A DNA stretch of 64,000 nucleotides from Serinus canaria (taxonomy: Eukaryota > Chordata > Aves > Passeriformes > Fringillidae), in assembly GCF_022539315.1 (NCBI RefSeq), contig NC_066336.1:5212600-5276599 (forward strand), read 5' to 3'. A program made the translations under genes and the position numbers. Of this stretch, positions 12,246 to 28,822 are shown piece by piece. The first letter of the stretch is position 1; each line of letters begins with the position of its first letter. A model generated the notes under the pieces. The model was not told the origin of the DNA, made no database searches, and saw only the letters and a list, made by a program, of their open reading frames with translations.

Positions 12246-12629
12246 ATGTCTGAGCATCCCCAGTTTCCCTGGAGCCTCCCCAGCAAGGAGCGCATCCCAT
12301 CCCTGCCAGGGGAAGGTGCTGTTATTTCTGGCTGTCCCTCTGTCTCCCTGCCAGGGATTTTGGCAGGTGTGGTTTCCCTCCTGGCCGATTGTTTTGCCCC
12401 TGGAGTACACACGAGCACGTGGGCCGTGTGGCTGTGTCAGATCCGGGCAGCTGCTCTGTTCCTGGTGTTTTTATTTGAGTGGGGAAGCTGCTGACGAGCA
12501 GTCGGTGGAACGAGTTGGGCAGGTCCTGGCCGGGCTGGCAGACAGAGCAGGCTGTTTCTCTGGGTAAGGCTGGCTGCTGGCACTTTTGGGAAGATTTGGG
12601 GTGATCTGTGTCGTCCCAACCTGCTGGGG

Positions 12630-12925
12630 ATGGTGCTGCTGTGGGAGGTGAAGCTGGGGCAGAGTGTCATGAGGAAAGGAGGGGGCAGGAGCTTGGGAGA
12701 GGCTGGAACTGTGCCAGGGGAGGTTTAGGTTGGATATCAAGGAAAGGTTTTTCCTCAGAGGATGCTGGGCACTGCCCAGGTTCCCCAGGGAATAGGCACA
12801 GCCCTGAGGCTGCCAGAGCTGTACAAGCCTTTGGACAGCACTCCAGGGATGCTCAGGGTTGGTTGCTGGGGGTCTGTGCAGGGTTTGGGGTTGGATGGAT
12901 GATCCTTCATCCCTTCCAGCTCAGG
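12630..12925 (+). mobile_element. CR1-like LINE remnant in LYPLA2 intron 1
   Basis: The sequence keeps CR1 3'-end landmarks in order: a ggctggaactgtgccagggg block near 12700, TTTAGGTTGGATATCAAGGA near 12725, CTGGGCACTGCCCAGGTTCC near 12765, and a closing segment about 12895-12925 with CATCCCTTCCAGCTC. It shares its middle part with the copy at 16850-17085. Confidence 0.65.
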
Positions 12926-13618
12926 AAGTGATCATGCTGTGATCATGCTCCGGAGGCTGATCTGTTCCTGGGGGATAATGGCAGTGCCCTAAACAAGCTC
13001 TGATCTAATTAGTGCTGGTGGTCAGTGGGGTCAGGGCAGCCTTGTGGGGAGCTGTGATTTGTGATGTAGTGAGAGCAAACACCGTGGGCAAGTTGTGGCT
13101 GAAGGCTGGGTGCTGGCAGCTCTGTGGGATCTGCAGTGACAGGACAGTGCTGGTGACCCTGCCTGCTGTCCTGGGGAGCCACAAGTGTCTCCCATCGCTG
13201 GGGGGGCTCAGACCAGCTCCCAGTGCTGTAGTTCATCCTACACAGCCCCATAAAACAGGGCTGGAGCTTTATGGGTGCAGCAGAGCCTGTGCTGCTGCGT
13301 GCCGAGGGTTTCCTGCTTCCCGCTCGGAGCAGATGTGGGTCAGGCTCCTGCACAGCTCAGGGAAGGGCTGCAGGGATGAAGGGATGCTGAGGCTGTGCTG
13401 CCTGGCCACCCTCTGCCCACGCTGGTGCAGCCACAGGAATAACTTTGGCTCTGAGGTGTAATTTCCAGGCTAATTTTATCACTTCCAGCACCCCACGTGT
13501 GGAGCATTGGCTGCTCCTGGGCTCTCCAGCACTGCCAGGCCACACCGTGGGGTGTTCCACCATCAATGCCTTCAGCTGCTCTTTAATTCCCCCCCCAGCC
13601 AGCTGCTCCTGTGGGTGA

Positions 13619-17323
<3,705 letters not shown>

Positions 17324-19370
17324 GCCGAGCCCCTCGGGACTGTCGCAGGGGAGGGTGCCGAGGTCACCGCCGCCCGTGTGTCCCTGTGACCCGCCCGCTG
17401 CGAACGGAAGCCATGGCCCCCCCAGCGCACCTCCCGCCGCACCCGCCCGCGCCCTCGCACCGCGTCCCCTCCGGCCGGGGGTGCCCGGCTCTCCCGCTGC
17501 TCCCGCAGCCCACACCGGAGCTGGCTAAGGCGAGCCTGGGAGTGGCCTTTTCTCTCCTGCTCTGGCTCCGAGCGCTTCCCGGGGGAAGGTCACCGTCCCC
17601 TCGGCGCCCCGCGGAGCTGGCACGGCGCGGGTGAGGTTTTCCTGTTGGGTTTGGGGGTTTTGTACCAGTATTTGGGGCGGGACGTGCCCGGCTGCGGTGG
17701 GAGGAGCGGGGCGGGGCGGGGGCACCCCTGGGGCTCGGAGCTGTGCCCTCGGTGGCCGCTCCCGGCCGCCGCTCAGGTGACTCACGGGTTTTCAGTCGGA
17801 GCTCAGGAACCCGGGACTCCCCTGCGGACCCCTGCAGGCCCCGGGGCAGGCTCTGCCCTGGGCTGGCACCGCCAAAGGCTGCCCGGGGCCGGCAGGGACG
17901 GTCGGTGCAGCTCCCGCACCTCCCGCACGGCCCGGCCTGTCACACACGCACACTCCCCTCAGCCATCGGCCCGGGGCAGCTCTGCCCTCCCGAGATAATC
18001 ACCTCCTTCCTCCTGCTCCTCCTCCTCTTGTTGCTTTTACAATCTCCATCCCAGAGGCATCTCCCCCCACTCCCAGCCCAGCTCTGCACCCTGGGAGCCC
18101 CAAAGCTTTGTTTACACTCATGGAGCCACCGGCCCCATCTTCAATGGCTTCTCTTGCTGCTACTTGTCCTTCCCTTTGGACTTGGGCTGGCTCGGGGAGG
18201 GGGTGGTCCCTGGCCCCCGGGTTTGGCTCCTGGTGCAGCTGGAAGGAGCAGCTTTGCTCCCAGCCATCATCTGACCAGCATCTGAGCCTGGGTGCTGCTG
18301 TGCCCCACCCTCTGTGCCCCCGGGGGTCTCCCTGCTCCCAGGACTGGGGGCTCCTGCCCCCCTCATGTACAATCACCTGTGGCTTGTCCCCTCCTGACTG
18401 CTGGCATCGTGCTGGGGCCCCGAATGTCTCCTCTGGGGGGGCTCCTGGCCGACCCTCCCCTCCCACAGGGCCCAGGGCAGTGGCTGTGGAGCAGCTCTGC
18501 CCTCACCCCCAATTCCCCTGGGCTGAGCCCCCACTTGGGGCTGATCATGGCTTTTAAAACACCCCCACATTCCCCAGGCTGGCCCTGCTCCCCCTGCCCT
18601 GCCCCAGGGAGCCTCTGCCCGGTGCCCCGGGGCCAGCGAGGCGAGGGCTGCCCTGGGGGGCTCTGGGGGGGCTCAGCCCCAGCAGTTCTGCTCCAGCCCT
18701 GCCCTGCCTGCCTGGGCTGTGCAAAGCAATAACTGCCCTCTGGAGAGTGCATCGTGGGGCCCACCCTAGCTGGGCTTTGCCCCTGGGGTTTTCATTTTTG
18801 CTCTTTTTAGGAAGTCTGAAAGCAGCAGAGCTGCTGCTGGCACCGGGAGCAGCCCAGCCCTGCCCCTGCCCTGGGCTCTGCCCTGCTGGCTCTTCTATGC
18901 TGTGTTTTAGTGCTGCTGTGCCTCTGCCCCCCAGGCCTGGCTGGGGGGCATGAGAGGGTGGCAGGGGTGGGATGGCAGCTCCCTGGGTCACCAGGGGCTG
19001 GCAGGAGTGGGATGGCAGCTATCTGGGGTCACCAGGAGCTGGTGATGGACAGACTGACCTGTGTGACTGTGAACTGGAACCGTGTGTGACGGGGGGCCCG
19101 GGACCATCCCTGTGCAGAGCATTCCTGCTCACTCCCTGCCCGAGCAGTGCTGGGAACCCGGCAGGGAGAATGGCTTCTCTCCATTCCTCAATACAGCTTT
19201 GGGTTTTTTCTTCTGGTTCTTTTTTTCTTTTGGATTTTTTTTTGGTTGTTGTTTTTCTTCTCTCTCTTGTCTTCCTTGTACATGTCTGGGTTTTTTTTTT
19301 TTTTTGTGTGTGTGTGTGTGTGCGTTCCACAGAGACTCAAGGTGAAATAAATCCTCAACTTATCCTGGAG
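17324..19370 (+). other. LYPLA2: LYPLA2 3'UTR ending at AATAAA 19346-19351
   Basis: No other gene is supported between the LYPLA2 stop and the first AATAAA at 19346-19351, so this looks like a 2 kb 3'UTR. It is GC-rich at first. A 39-bp sequence around GGGATGGCAGCT is duplicated at about 18958-19036. The end is pyrimidine-rich, with T-runs at 19200-19300 and a (GT)n tract at about 19304-19322 just before the poly(A) signal. Confidence 0.6.
19200..19324 (+). repeat. Polypyrimidine tract followed by (GT)n
   Basis: T-rich low-complexity sequence with T13 near 19291 runs into about nine GT dinucleotides. It sits at the end of the LYPLA2 3'UTR. Confidence 0.85.
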
Positions 19371-19514
19371 CTGAGCTGGCGTCATCCCTGGCCAGGCAGG
19401 ACGAGAGATTTGGGAGGGAATGGAGTTCCATGAGGCCCCAGGGTGCCATTTTTAGTGGCAGCAGCTCTGGCTGAGGGGAAGCAGAACAAAGCTGCCACTT
19501 AGAAAGTAGCAAAG

Positions 19515-19520
19515 TTTATT
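19515..19520 (-). terminator. GALE: GALE polyadenylation signal (AATAAA on minus strand)
   Basis: TTTATT on the plus strand is AATAAA for GALE. The minus-strand 3'UTR would be about 0.8 kb (19500-20312), with no other feature seen in it. The opposing LYPLA2 signal is only about 165 bp away, so the two genes converge closely. Confidence 0.7.
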
Positions 19521-20312
19521 TTAAAAACAAATCAAAAGCTCAATTCATAAGTTATTCATCCAGCCGACAGCACACGGGGCCGGCTGCGTCATCCCTGCCC
19601 TGGGAGCTGCCAGGAATAAATAGGAGCAGTGTGGGACAGGGGGGCAGAGCTGGCTCCTGGCAGCTCCTTGGGCTGTGGGGAGTGGCTGCCACAGGAGGCC
19701 AGAGCAGGCACCCAGGGGGCTGTGGGCAGCCAGGCCAGGCTGGCACAGCCCTGGGCAGGGGCTTCTCCAGCTCAGCAGGAGAGGGAGAAGATGAGATTTG
19801 GTCCCCAAAACCATGCTGGGGATAGGGAAAAGGGGGTTTGGAGGAAGTCTTGGAATGTGACTGGTCCCTCTGGGAGGTTCCTGGTTCCTTCTCTGTGCCA
19901 GGGCAGGGGCAGAGGTGCCTTGGGCTCCCCCTGAGCCAGGCGGGGCAGGAGGGAACAGGGGCTCTGCTTCATTTTGGGCCCAGCAGGACCCAGCTGTCCC
20001 AGCGCACAGGGAGGGCCCAGGAGCTCCCAGCCTGGGCTGGCTGCAGCCCCTGGGCATTCCCATGGGCGTTCCATGCCCATGGTGCCAAACCAGGCCCTGG
20101 CTCTGTTCTCTGTTCGTTGTGGTTCTGATCTTTGAGATGTGAAGACCTGGGGGATGAGGATGAGGGAGGCTGAGGATGCTCCAGCCTTCCTGCCCTGTGC
20201 CAGAGGCAGGAGGGGGAGCTGGAAGTGCCCTCCCAGGATGGTGACAGCCCTCAGGGGAGGAGGCAGGGCTGGCTCAGAGCAGCCCTGGGCTCGGCCAGCC
20301 CTCGGCCACAGC

Positions 20313-22326
<2,014 letters not shown>

Positions 22327-22331
22327 GGCTC

Positions 22332-23290
22332 CTGGGGGAAAGCCCAGAGCCGCGGGGTGGGCACGGCACGGCACGGCACGGCACGGCCAGGTCGGTCCTG
22401 CCCGAGGGACGGGCGGGGCAGGGCCGGCCACACCTCCCGGACACGGAGGTGGCACATCCCGGAGACGAGCCCTGGTTCTTCCTGTTAAACCCAGCCCTGG
22501 CTTCACCCGTACCCCTGAGGGCAGCAGTTCTCGCTGTTAATTAACTAATTAATTAATTAACTGGGGTGGTCTCCGCAGGGTACCAGCTCTGCCCTTCAGC
22601 CGCTCCCTGTTTCTCCCAGCCTCCCTCCCCAGGATGGCCCCTCCGCAGGGAGGACTCGGGGACAGCCGGCGGTACCCGCGGGACCCCGGCCCGGGAGCGG
22701 CGGAGCCCCGGGAGGACCCGGACCGGGACATTTCCCTGCGGAGCTGCGGCCTCAGCCGGAGCCCCCCAAACTCCCGGGGCTGGGGAAACAGCACCGGGCC
22801 TGGTGAAAGGCAAAACTATCGCGGATTTCAGCCGGGAGCGGGGACGGGCCCGGGAGGAGCGGGGGGTCCCGGGAGGAGCGGGGGGTCCCGGGGCCGAGCG
22901 GCAGAACGCACCCGGGGACCGGAATTGGCTCCAGAGCCCAGAGGTACCCCAAGCCGCGGGGGTTTGGGCTGTCCGTACCAAAGGAAGCAGGGCAGCACAT
23001 TCGTTCCCGTGCCCGTTCCTCTGCCCGTTCCTACCGGTTTCCCCCCGGTTCCCCCGCTCTCTCACCCGCCGCTGCCGCCGCTCCCGCTCAGCCCCGTAAG
23101 GGGCGCGGCCCCTTTAAGGCCGGGCCTTGGCCCCGCCCCCGGCGCCACGCGCGCGGCTCCTCCATGGAAACGTGTCAGGGCTACAGGGCGGCGGCGGGGA
23201 CAAAACTTCGCGGGGGACGGCGGCCATTGGTGCGCGCGGGAGGGGGCGGAGCCACCGCGGGGAGCCCGGTGCCGCAGCGCCCCCTGGCGG
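22332..23290 (-). promoter_or_regulatory. GALE: GALE upstream CpG island
   Basis: GC-rich sequence upstream of GALE. On the minus strand it holds a CCAAT box (ATTGG on plus at 23226-23230), SP1-type GC boxes near 23132 and a TTTAAGG element near 23113. The noncoding first exon could not be placed. Interruptions are a (GCACG)5 tract at 22361-22385, an AT-rich TTAA-repeat palindrome at about 22537-22560, and a 22-bp direct duplication (GGGAGGAGCGGGGGGTCCC) at about 22852-22893. Confidence 0.55.
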
Positions 23291-23414
23291 CAGGAGGAGG
23301 CCGTTGACCCCAAACCCCAAATTACCTCAAATTGTTGCCCCAAAACCCCAATTATTGCCCCATTCCGCCTCATTTCTGCCGCGTTCATTAGCCAAGGTTT
23401 GGTAACTGTTACAG

Positions 23415-23420
23415 TTTATT
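23415..23420 (-). terminator. HMGCL: HMGCL polyadenylation signal (AATAAA on minus strand)
   Basis: TTTATT on plus at this position gives AATAAA on minus, so the HMGCL 3'UTR would run 24190 to about 23400 (0.8 kb). No open frame in this stretch resembles a protein, and it holds no other recognised feature. Confidence 0.7.
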
Positions 23421-24190
23421 GCAGTCATGTGGAGAGGAGGCACACGCAGCCTCACGCCTGCCCTGGCCCCTGAAAGGACAAACTCCTGTGCTCTTCTCCA
23501 CTCTCACCAATGAACTGTTCAATAAATGAAAGAGCTGTGGGTGGTTCCCAAGAACCTGAGCACTGAGGAGCAGGGGCATTTCACACTCTGCTCTCAGAGT
23601 GGAAGGAATTCCTCACCCCCCAGCCCATGACGATGCAGAGTTTCACAAACAAGAGGCACCTGGAACCAAACCAGCAGCCAAAGCTCCTTTGTTGGTTCAG
23701 CTGAATCAAATTTCTCACAGTTTAGACTATTAAACAATGTGTTTATTACTCTTGGTGTGCCAGGGTATCTTACAACAGATACACAGTGCAGCAGCACAGC
23801 CCTGAGGAGGCCCCAGGGGAGCACCAGGGGAGCTTTGGGCTCAGCCTTTGGCTGTTGTGGAGGGAAGAGAGGGAGGGAAGGGACTGAGCTGGAGCTGTGC
23901 TCCAACTGCAAAAGCTCTGCTTGTCCTTGGCCCTGCAGGCAGGAGCTGCTGCTCTGCTCAGGGCTCTCCTCTGCCCCTCCACGTCCTCCCCTCTCCAAGG
24001 CACATGGGGGCAGCCTCAAGGTCCAGTATAACAAAATATTACAGAATATTCTCTCGCTTCTTCCTAATTCTGGTGGATTTTGAGCTTCCTCTCAAATGCT
24101 GAGCCAGGAAGGAGCTCGGCAGGCCAGAGAGGAATCCCAGCCAGGGCTGGATGCTTGATTTCTTGATCCAAGGAGAAATCCCACGCAGGG

Positions 24191-27100
24191 TCACAGTCTG
24201 CAGCAGGCCTGAGACACCTTGGAATTGGTTTTTCTGTTCAGGGCATTGCAGATGAAGGTGCCTGTGTCCATCAGCTTCTGGAGATCCACCCCCTGCATGG
24301 CAACGGCCCAGGACATGCCTTGAGGGACATCTCCCACCATCCCAGAGTGCCCCACACCCTGTCCAGGCTGGCTTTGGGCACTCCAGGGAGAGCCACAGCT
24401 GCTCTGGACACCCTGTGCCAGGGCCTGCCCACCCTCCCAGGGGTATTTTTCCCTGATATCCCATCTCACACTGCCCTCTGTCAAGGGGAGGCCATTCCCC
24501 CTGTCCTGTCAGCCCAGCTGCCCCCACCATGCTCAGGCTCCTGCCCTGAGCTGAGGCCTGAGCAGAGCCTGAGGTGCACTCACCGTGTGGATGCCCAGCC
24601 CGTTGAGCATGTACACCAAATCCTCTGTGGCCACGTTCCCAGAGGCTCCCTGGGCATAGGGACACCCCCCAAGGCCGGCCACAGAGGCGTCCACCACGCT
24701 CACCCCCATCTGCAAACAGAGCCCGAGTCAGGGGCTGCTCTGGGAGCACAAACTCTGCAATTCCCAGCAAGCCCAAAATCCCCAAGGGAAGCTGCTCCAT
24801 TTGTGTGGCTGCCCCAGCCCTGGCAGTGCCCCAGGCCAGGCTGGATGGGGCTTGGAGCAGCCTGGGAGATGGGCAGGGGGTGGTACAAGGTGGGCTTTAA
24901 TGTCCTTCCAGCCCAGCCCTGGCAGATGTGTGCTGCAGAGCAGGGATCCTACCTGCAGGGCCACCAGGATGTTGGCCAGGGCCTGGCCGTAGGTGTCGTG
25001 GCAGTGAACAGCCAGGGCCCCCACGGGCACCTCCTTCATCACCACTGCCAGCATCTCCCTCATGCTGCCCGGGGTGCCCACGCCGATGGTGTCCCCCAGG
25101 GAGATCTCGTAGCACCCCATGGAGTACATCTTCTTGGAGACCTGGGCCACAGGCAGCAGGGCTCTGAGAGGGCATCCTCCCTCCCAGAGCTGATTCCTGC
25201 TGCACAAAAAATTCCCTGGACACCCCTCCTTCCCTCCCAGAGCTGATTCCCACTGCACAATAAATTCCCTGGACACCCTTCCTTCCTTCCCAGAGCTGAT
25301 TCCGCTGCACCATAATTCCCTGGACACCCCTCCTTCCCTCCCAGAGCTGATTCCTGCTGCACCATCATCCCTGGACACCCCTCCTTCCCTCCCTAGAGCT
25401 GATTCCGCTGCACAATAATTCCCTGGACACTCCTCTCTGGGATTAAAAACCTACAGGTGCCCAAACCTCCCTCAGCTCCCCATTTCAGCTGGCTTCAGCC
25501 TCTGAGAACCTGGGTATTCCCTTATACATCCCCCTTGCATCCTGGATATCCCCAGTGCCCACTTCACATCCCTCAAAATCAATCAGAACCCTCTCAGGAG
25601 TTGTGGCTGTATTTATGACTGACTCACCTCTGCAACTTTAGCAGCAGAAATCTTCCCTTCATAGGGACATCCAAGGACACAGGAAACGTATCTGTGGTTA
25701 AAAAAAAACCCCAAACTTTTAGCTGGAAAAGGGCAGGGGGATTCTACTGGACAAATCAGTCAGGTCTTGTGCATCTTCCATGTCTGCAAGATGGGAGAAT
25801 CAATTTCATACTCCAGTGGCCAAAGGTTACAGGATTTCACCAATTTCTTCTTCCATGGGTGTAGTCTGCCAAGATGAGCCCAGAGGGCTGCTGGGGGTGA
25901 TCTGTGCCCTTCCATGTGGGATGCTTGCCAAGAAAATCTGATCCCAACTGCTTCTGGATGGTTCCAGAAAGAATGTGGGTGAACTCCAGCAGGAAGCCCT
26001 TACCCCCTGACAGGAATGCTGGCTTCCTTTGCTGCCCTCATGACCTCTTCAAACCTCTCCAGGCTCTCCTCGATGGAGCAGTTGATGTTTTTCTGGGTGA
26101 AGAGCTCAGATGCTGCCCCAAAGATCGACACCTCTTTGGCCCCTGCTGCCACCTGCAAATATAAAATCCTAAACTGGAACCACAGCACCACTGAGGCTGG
26201 AAAAGAGCCCTGAGATCAGCAGGTCCAATCCTTACCCCACAAAGCCAGGGATTTTTCTTGTGAGGGAAATGACAAACAGAGCCATAACTTCATGATTTCA
26301 TGGCCAAGAGTTAATTCAAGGGTTTCAGAGGCATCTCTTGGTAGGGATGAGTCAAACTACCCCATAAACATCTCCCTTTACAGAGGCTCTTCTGTTCCCA
26401 AATAAATCTGCCTTGCTTATTTAGACTTGAAGATCTTGGAGCTCTTCTCCTCCTCAACATCTCTGTGATCCACAATCTCTGACTGCAGCTCCCTCATCTT
26501 ACAAAAGCATTTTCCCCCAAACAACCCAGTCCTTCCCTCAGCTCACTCTGCAGCAAAACCACCAGGACACATCTGAGCTGGCCTTGGGAAGGGTGAAGCC
26601 AGAGGAGCACAGGAGCAGGAGGGACTGCAAAGCCCCAGGGTGGATTCTGGGCTGTTGCCAGCCCTTACCGCTGCCTGGAAGCCCCTGAGGTTTGGGGTGA
26701 GCACAGGGTAGCTGATCCCAGGTGATTTCTTGATGCCCTGCAGGACCTCGGTGTGATCAGCCATCTGCAAAGCAAGCCAGAAACATCTGTGAGGGTTCTG
26801 CCATTGTCAGAAAATCATCACTAAAGCTCCTTTTTGTGAAGGGAACTGAAATGGGGAGGGCTCAGAGCCTCTCAAAGCAACCAGAGCTGCAGCCTGCGAG
26901 GGATCAGGGGTCAGGCCAACGTGTACAGACAGTGTTTGTGTGTGACCTGCCTGTCCCTCTGCTCTTTCCAAGGTCCAAAGGGAAGCTCTGGGATATTTTA
27001 ACTCCTCTGCTGGTTCTTGCCCAGTAACAGGACTTGGGAGCCAGCAGAACCACTGGACTGCTGTACTTTTAGAGCACAGCACTGCAAATCCTGTCTGAAC

Positions 27101-27706
27101 ACTGACCTGAGGAACCCACTTGGGGGACACGAAGCTGGTGGCCTCTATGACCTGCAGCCCTGTCTCTGACAGCATGTTGATTAAATTGATCTTCACTGGG
27201 GTGGGCACAAGATTCTAAGAAGAAGAAGAAAAGAAAGATGACCCAAAGTTATTATTATTCACACAATAAACTCTTCCACTGAAAAAACCCGCGAATTTTC
27301 AACATGAAAAAAGCAGCATTTAAAGAAAACCCGCCCCACTGGGGGGCACAGGGGGGCGTTTGAGGGATTGGGCTGGAGAACGGCCCCGGGAGGTGCAGGG
27401 AGCCCGGAGACGCCGCTACCTTCTCGTTCTGGAGCCCGTCGCGGGGTCCCACCTCCACCACCTTCACTCGCTTCGGGTACGCCCCGCTCGCCGCCGCACC
27501 GGAGCTCACCTGGCACGGAGGGCAGAGTCAGCCGAGCCCCGGCCCCGCTGGGCCCCAGCCACAGCCCCGCTTGGCCCTGTCCCGGTAGCGACACCCCCAC
27601 CCTGGCCCCGTTTCGCTCTGTCCCGATGCCCCCCGGTCCCTCTGTCCCGGTCCCTCACGGGCCGCAGCGATCCCGCCCAGCGCGGCAGGAGCCGCCGCGC
27701 CGCCAT
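24191..27706 (-). CDS. HMGCL: Hydroxymethylglutaryl-CoA lyase, complete, 9 coding exons
   Basis: Mitochondrial (and partly peroxisomal) enzyme that cleaves HMG-CoA to acetyl-CoA and acetoacetate, the last step of ketogenesis and leucine breakdown. Coding exons in transcript order are 27706-27659, 27509-27420, 27214-27107, 26764-26669, 26152-26004, 25691-25628, 25141-24953, 24709-24584 and 24292-24191 (TGA): 972 nt, 323 residues against 325 in human. The TIM-barrel active site is complete: Arg39/Asp40 in [11 protein letters not shown], His231 and His233 in [11 protein letters not shown], and Cys264 in the signature [14 protein letters not shown] (human numbers are two higher). The basic N-terminus [16 protein letters not shown] fits a mitochondrial presequence. 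The C-terminus is CRL, like the human CKL, a PTS1-type tripeptide. The exon 2 acceptor is followed by GTGAGC, which resembles a donor but reads V-S in frame as in human. Confidence 0.97.
24315..24500 (-). mobile_element. CR1 LINE 3' fragment, minus orientation, in last HMGCL intron
   Basis: Read on the plus strand it contains CTCCAGGGAGAGCCACAGCT, ACACCCTGTGCCAGGGCCTG and GGCCATTCCCCCTGTCCTGT, the reverse of the CR1 3' order. It lies in the intron between 24293 and 24583. Confidence 0.75.
24795..24925 (+). mobile_element. CR1 LINE 3' fragment in HMGCL intron
   Basis: CCAGGCCAGGCTGGATGGGG followed by CTTGGAGCAGCCTGGGAGAT and a TTTAATGTCCTTCCAGCCCA end is the CR1 tail in plus orientation. It is short and intronic (24710-24952). 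Confidence 0.75.
25180..25436 (+). repeat. Minisatellite, about five copies of a 50-53 bp unit, HMGCL intron
   Basis: Five imperfect head-to-tail copies start near 25180, 25232, 25285, 25335 and 25387. Each opens with CCCTCCCAGAGCTGATTCC, then a CTGCAC(A/C)ATAATTCCC core and GGACACCCCTCCTT. Copies differ by small indels. The array lies inside the intron between HMGCL coding exons 25628-25691 and 24953-25141. Confidence 0.9.
26178..26245 (-). mobile_element. Short CR1 remnant in HMGCL intron
   Basis: GAGGCTGGAAAAGAGCCCTG followed by AGATCAGCAGGTCCAATCC resembles the reversed CR1 tail (ggaaaagacct..agatcat..gtccaa). It is short and degraded, so the call is weak. Confidence 0.4.
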
Positions 27707-28000
27707 GTCCGCCTCGCTCACGTGACCGCACACACCCCCGGGACGTCACTGCACGGGGGGCGTGGCACCGCCGGTCACGTGAGCGCAGCCGCGCCGCGCT
27801 CCCCACGTGGCACCGGCGCTGTCGCCGCGGCCCCTCCGTCCCCTGTCGCCGCCCGCAGCCGTCCCGTACCTGTCCCCAGGTGCTGTCCCGCGCCGCGCCG
27901 CCCGTGTCGCAGCGCGGCATCTTCCCCTGCGGCTCTGCCCGGCGGCGCGCCCGCCGCGCCCTTATAGCGCCGGCTTTGCTGGTGCCCGGTGCGCCGGGTA
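27700..28000 (-). promoter_or_regulatory. HMGCL: HMGCL CpG-island promoter with paired TCACGTGA E-boxes
   Basis: Directly upstream of the HMGCL start, two identical palindromic E-boxes TCACGTGA sit at 27718-27725 and 27775-27782, with a GACGTCA CRE-like site near 27742 between them. This is a GC-rich region without a TATA box. USF/MITF/TFE-family binding is inferred from motif identity only. Confidence 0.6.
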
Positions 28001-28004
28001 AACA

Positions 28005-28615
28005 CGGAGCTGTTTGTTTTGGGGCGGGCTCCGCTCCTCGCCAGGGGTCACCGGCACCGGTGATGGGGCTGTGAGGCAAAGAGGCCATCGCTCTGGTGTC
28101 CCTGTTTGTCCCATTTTTTTTTGTTTGTAACGGCGTCACCAGCAGAGCTCCTGTGAGCGGGTCCTGGCACTCGCGGCCGGTGCGTGTTTGTCCCTTGGGT
28201 AACAGCGCCCATGGCACCGGCTCCGCACGTGGCCCTGCCCCGGGGCTCTGCTCGAGCTCAGCTCAGAGTGTCCTGGCGGGTTTAGCTGGGACAGGAACAA
28301 AACACAGCCTGCCTGCAATGCTGTGGTGCCTTCACAACAACCTGTGCCCTTGCGAGCAGCCTCATGGCTCACACACACATCGTTCAACCCTTTTTGGGAA
28401 GTTCAGCATCCACGCAGGAACCCTGCTCTCGCTGGAACTCCAAGTTCACAAGTTCAGGAGTGCAAGCAGAAGTCACAAGTGTAATTCACAACGGCAGAGT
28501 CTCTTCACTTCTCTAAGAACAAAGCCTTTTGTTGTAGCTGTCTCCAGAAGAATATCAATAGAAGGTTGTTGATGGATTTGTGTATTTTTTTAATGGATGA
28601 TTTCTTCCAGATCTC
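28005..28615. other. Intergenic space between HMGCL promoter and FUCA1 3' end
   Basis: No gene, repeat or regulatory element is convincing here. Open frames on either strand are short and have no recognisable similarity. Confidence 0.5.
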
Positions 28616-28636
28616 TTCCAGCAAGCTCCCATTAGA

Positions 28637-28642
28637 TTTATT
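28637..28642 (-). terminator. FUCA1: FUCA1 polyadenylation signal (AATAAA on minus strand)
   Basis: TTTATT on plus lies 180 bp past the FUCA1 stop on the minus strand and would end a 3'UTR of about 200 nt. Confidence 0.65.
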
Positions 28643-28822
28643 CATCATGGAAGCAGCTGATCACAACTGTTCCAACCAACACCAAAGTAACACAAGGCAA
28701 GCGAGACTGGAGGAGAGATTCTCTCAAGTGAAAAATAATGTATTCAACGTGAAACATAAAAATCCTCTTGGGTTCAGTCAAAAAGAAAGGCAGTGGGAGA
28801 TGCTGTGATCCCCCCACAGGCA

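Noticed and set aside
24320..25246. 308-codon plus-strand open frame
   Set aside because: Antisense to HMGCL exons and CR1 fragments; the translation is His/Pro-rich and unlike any protein.
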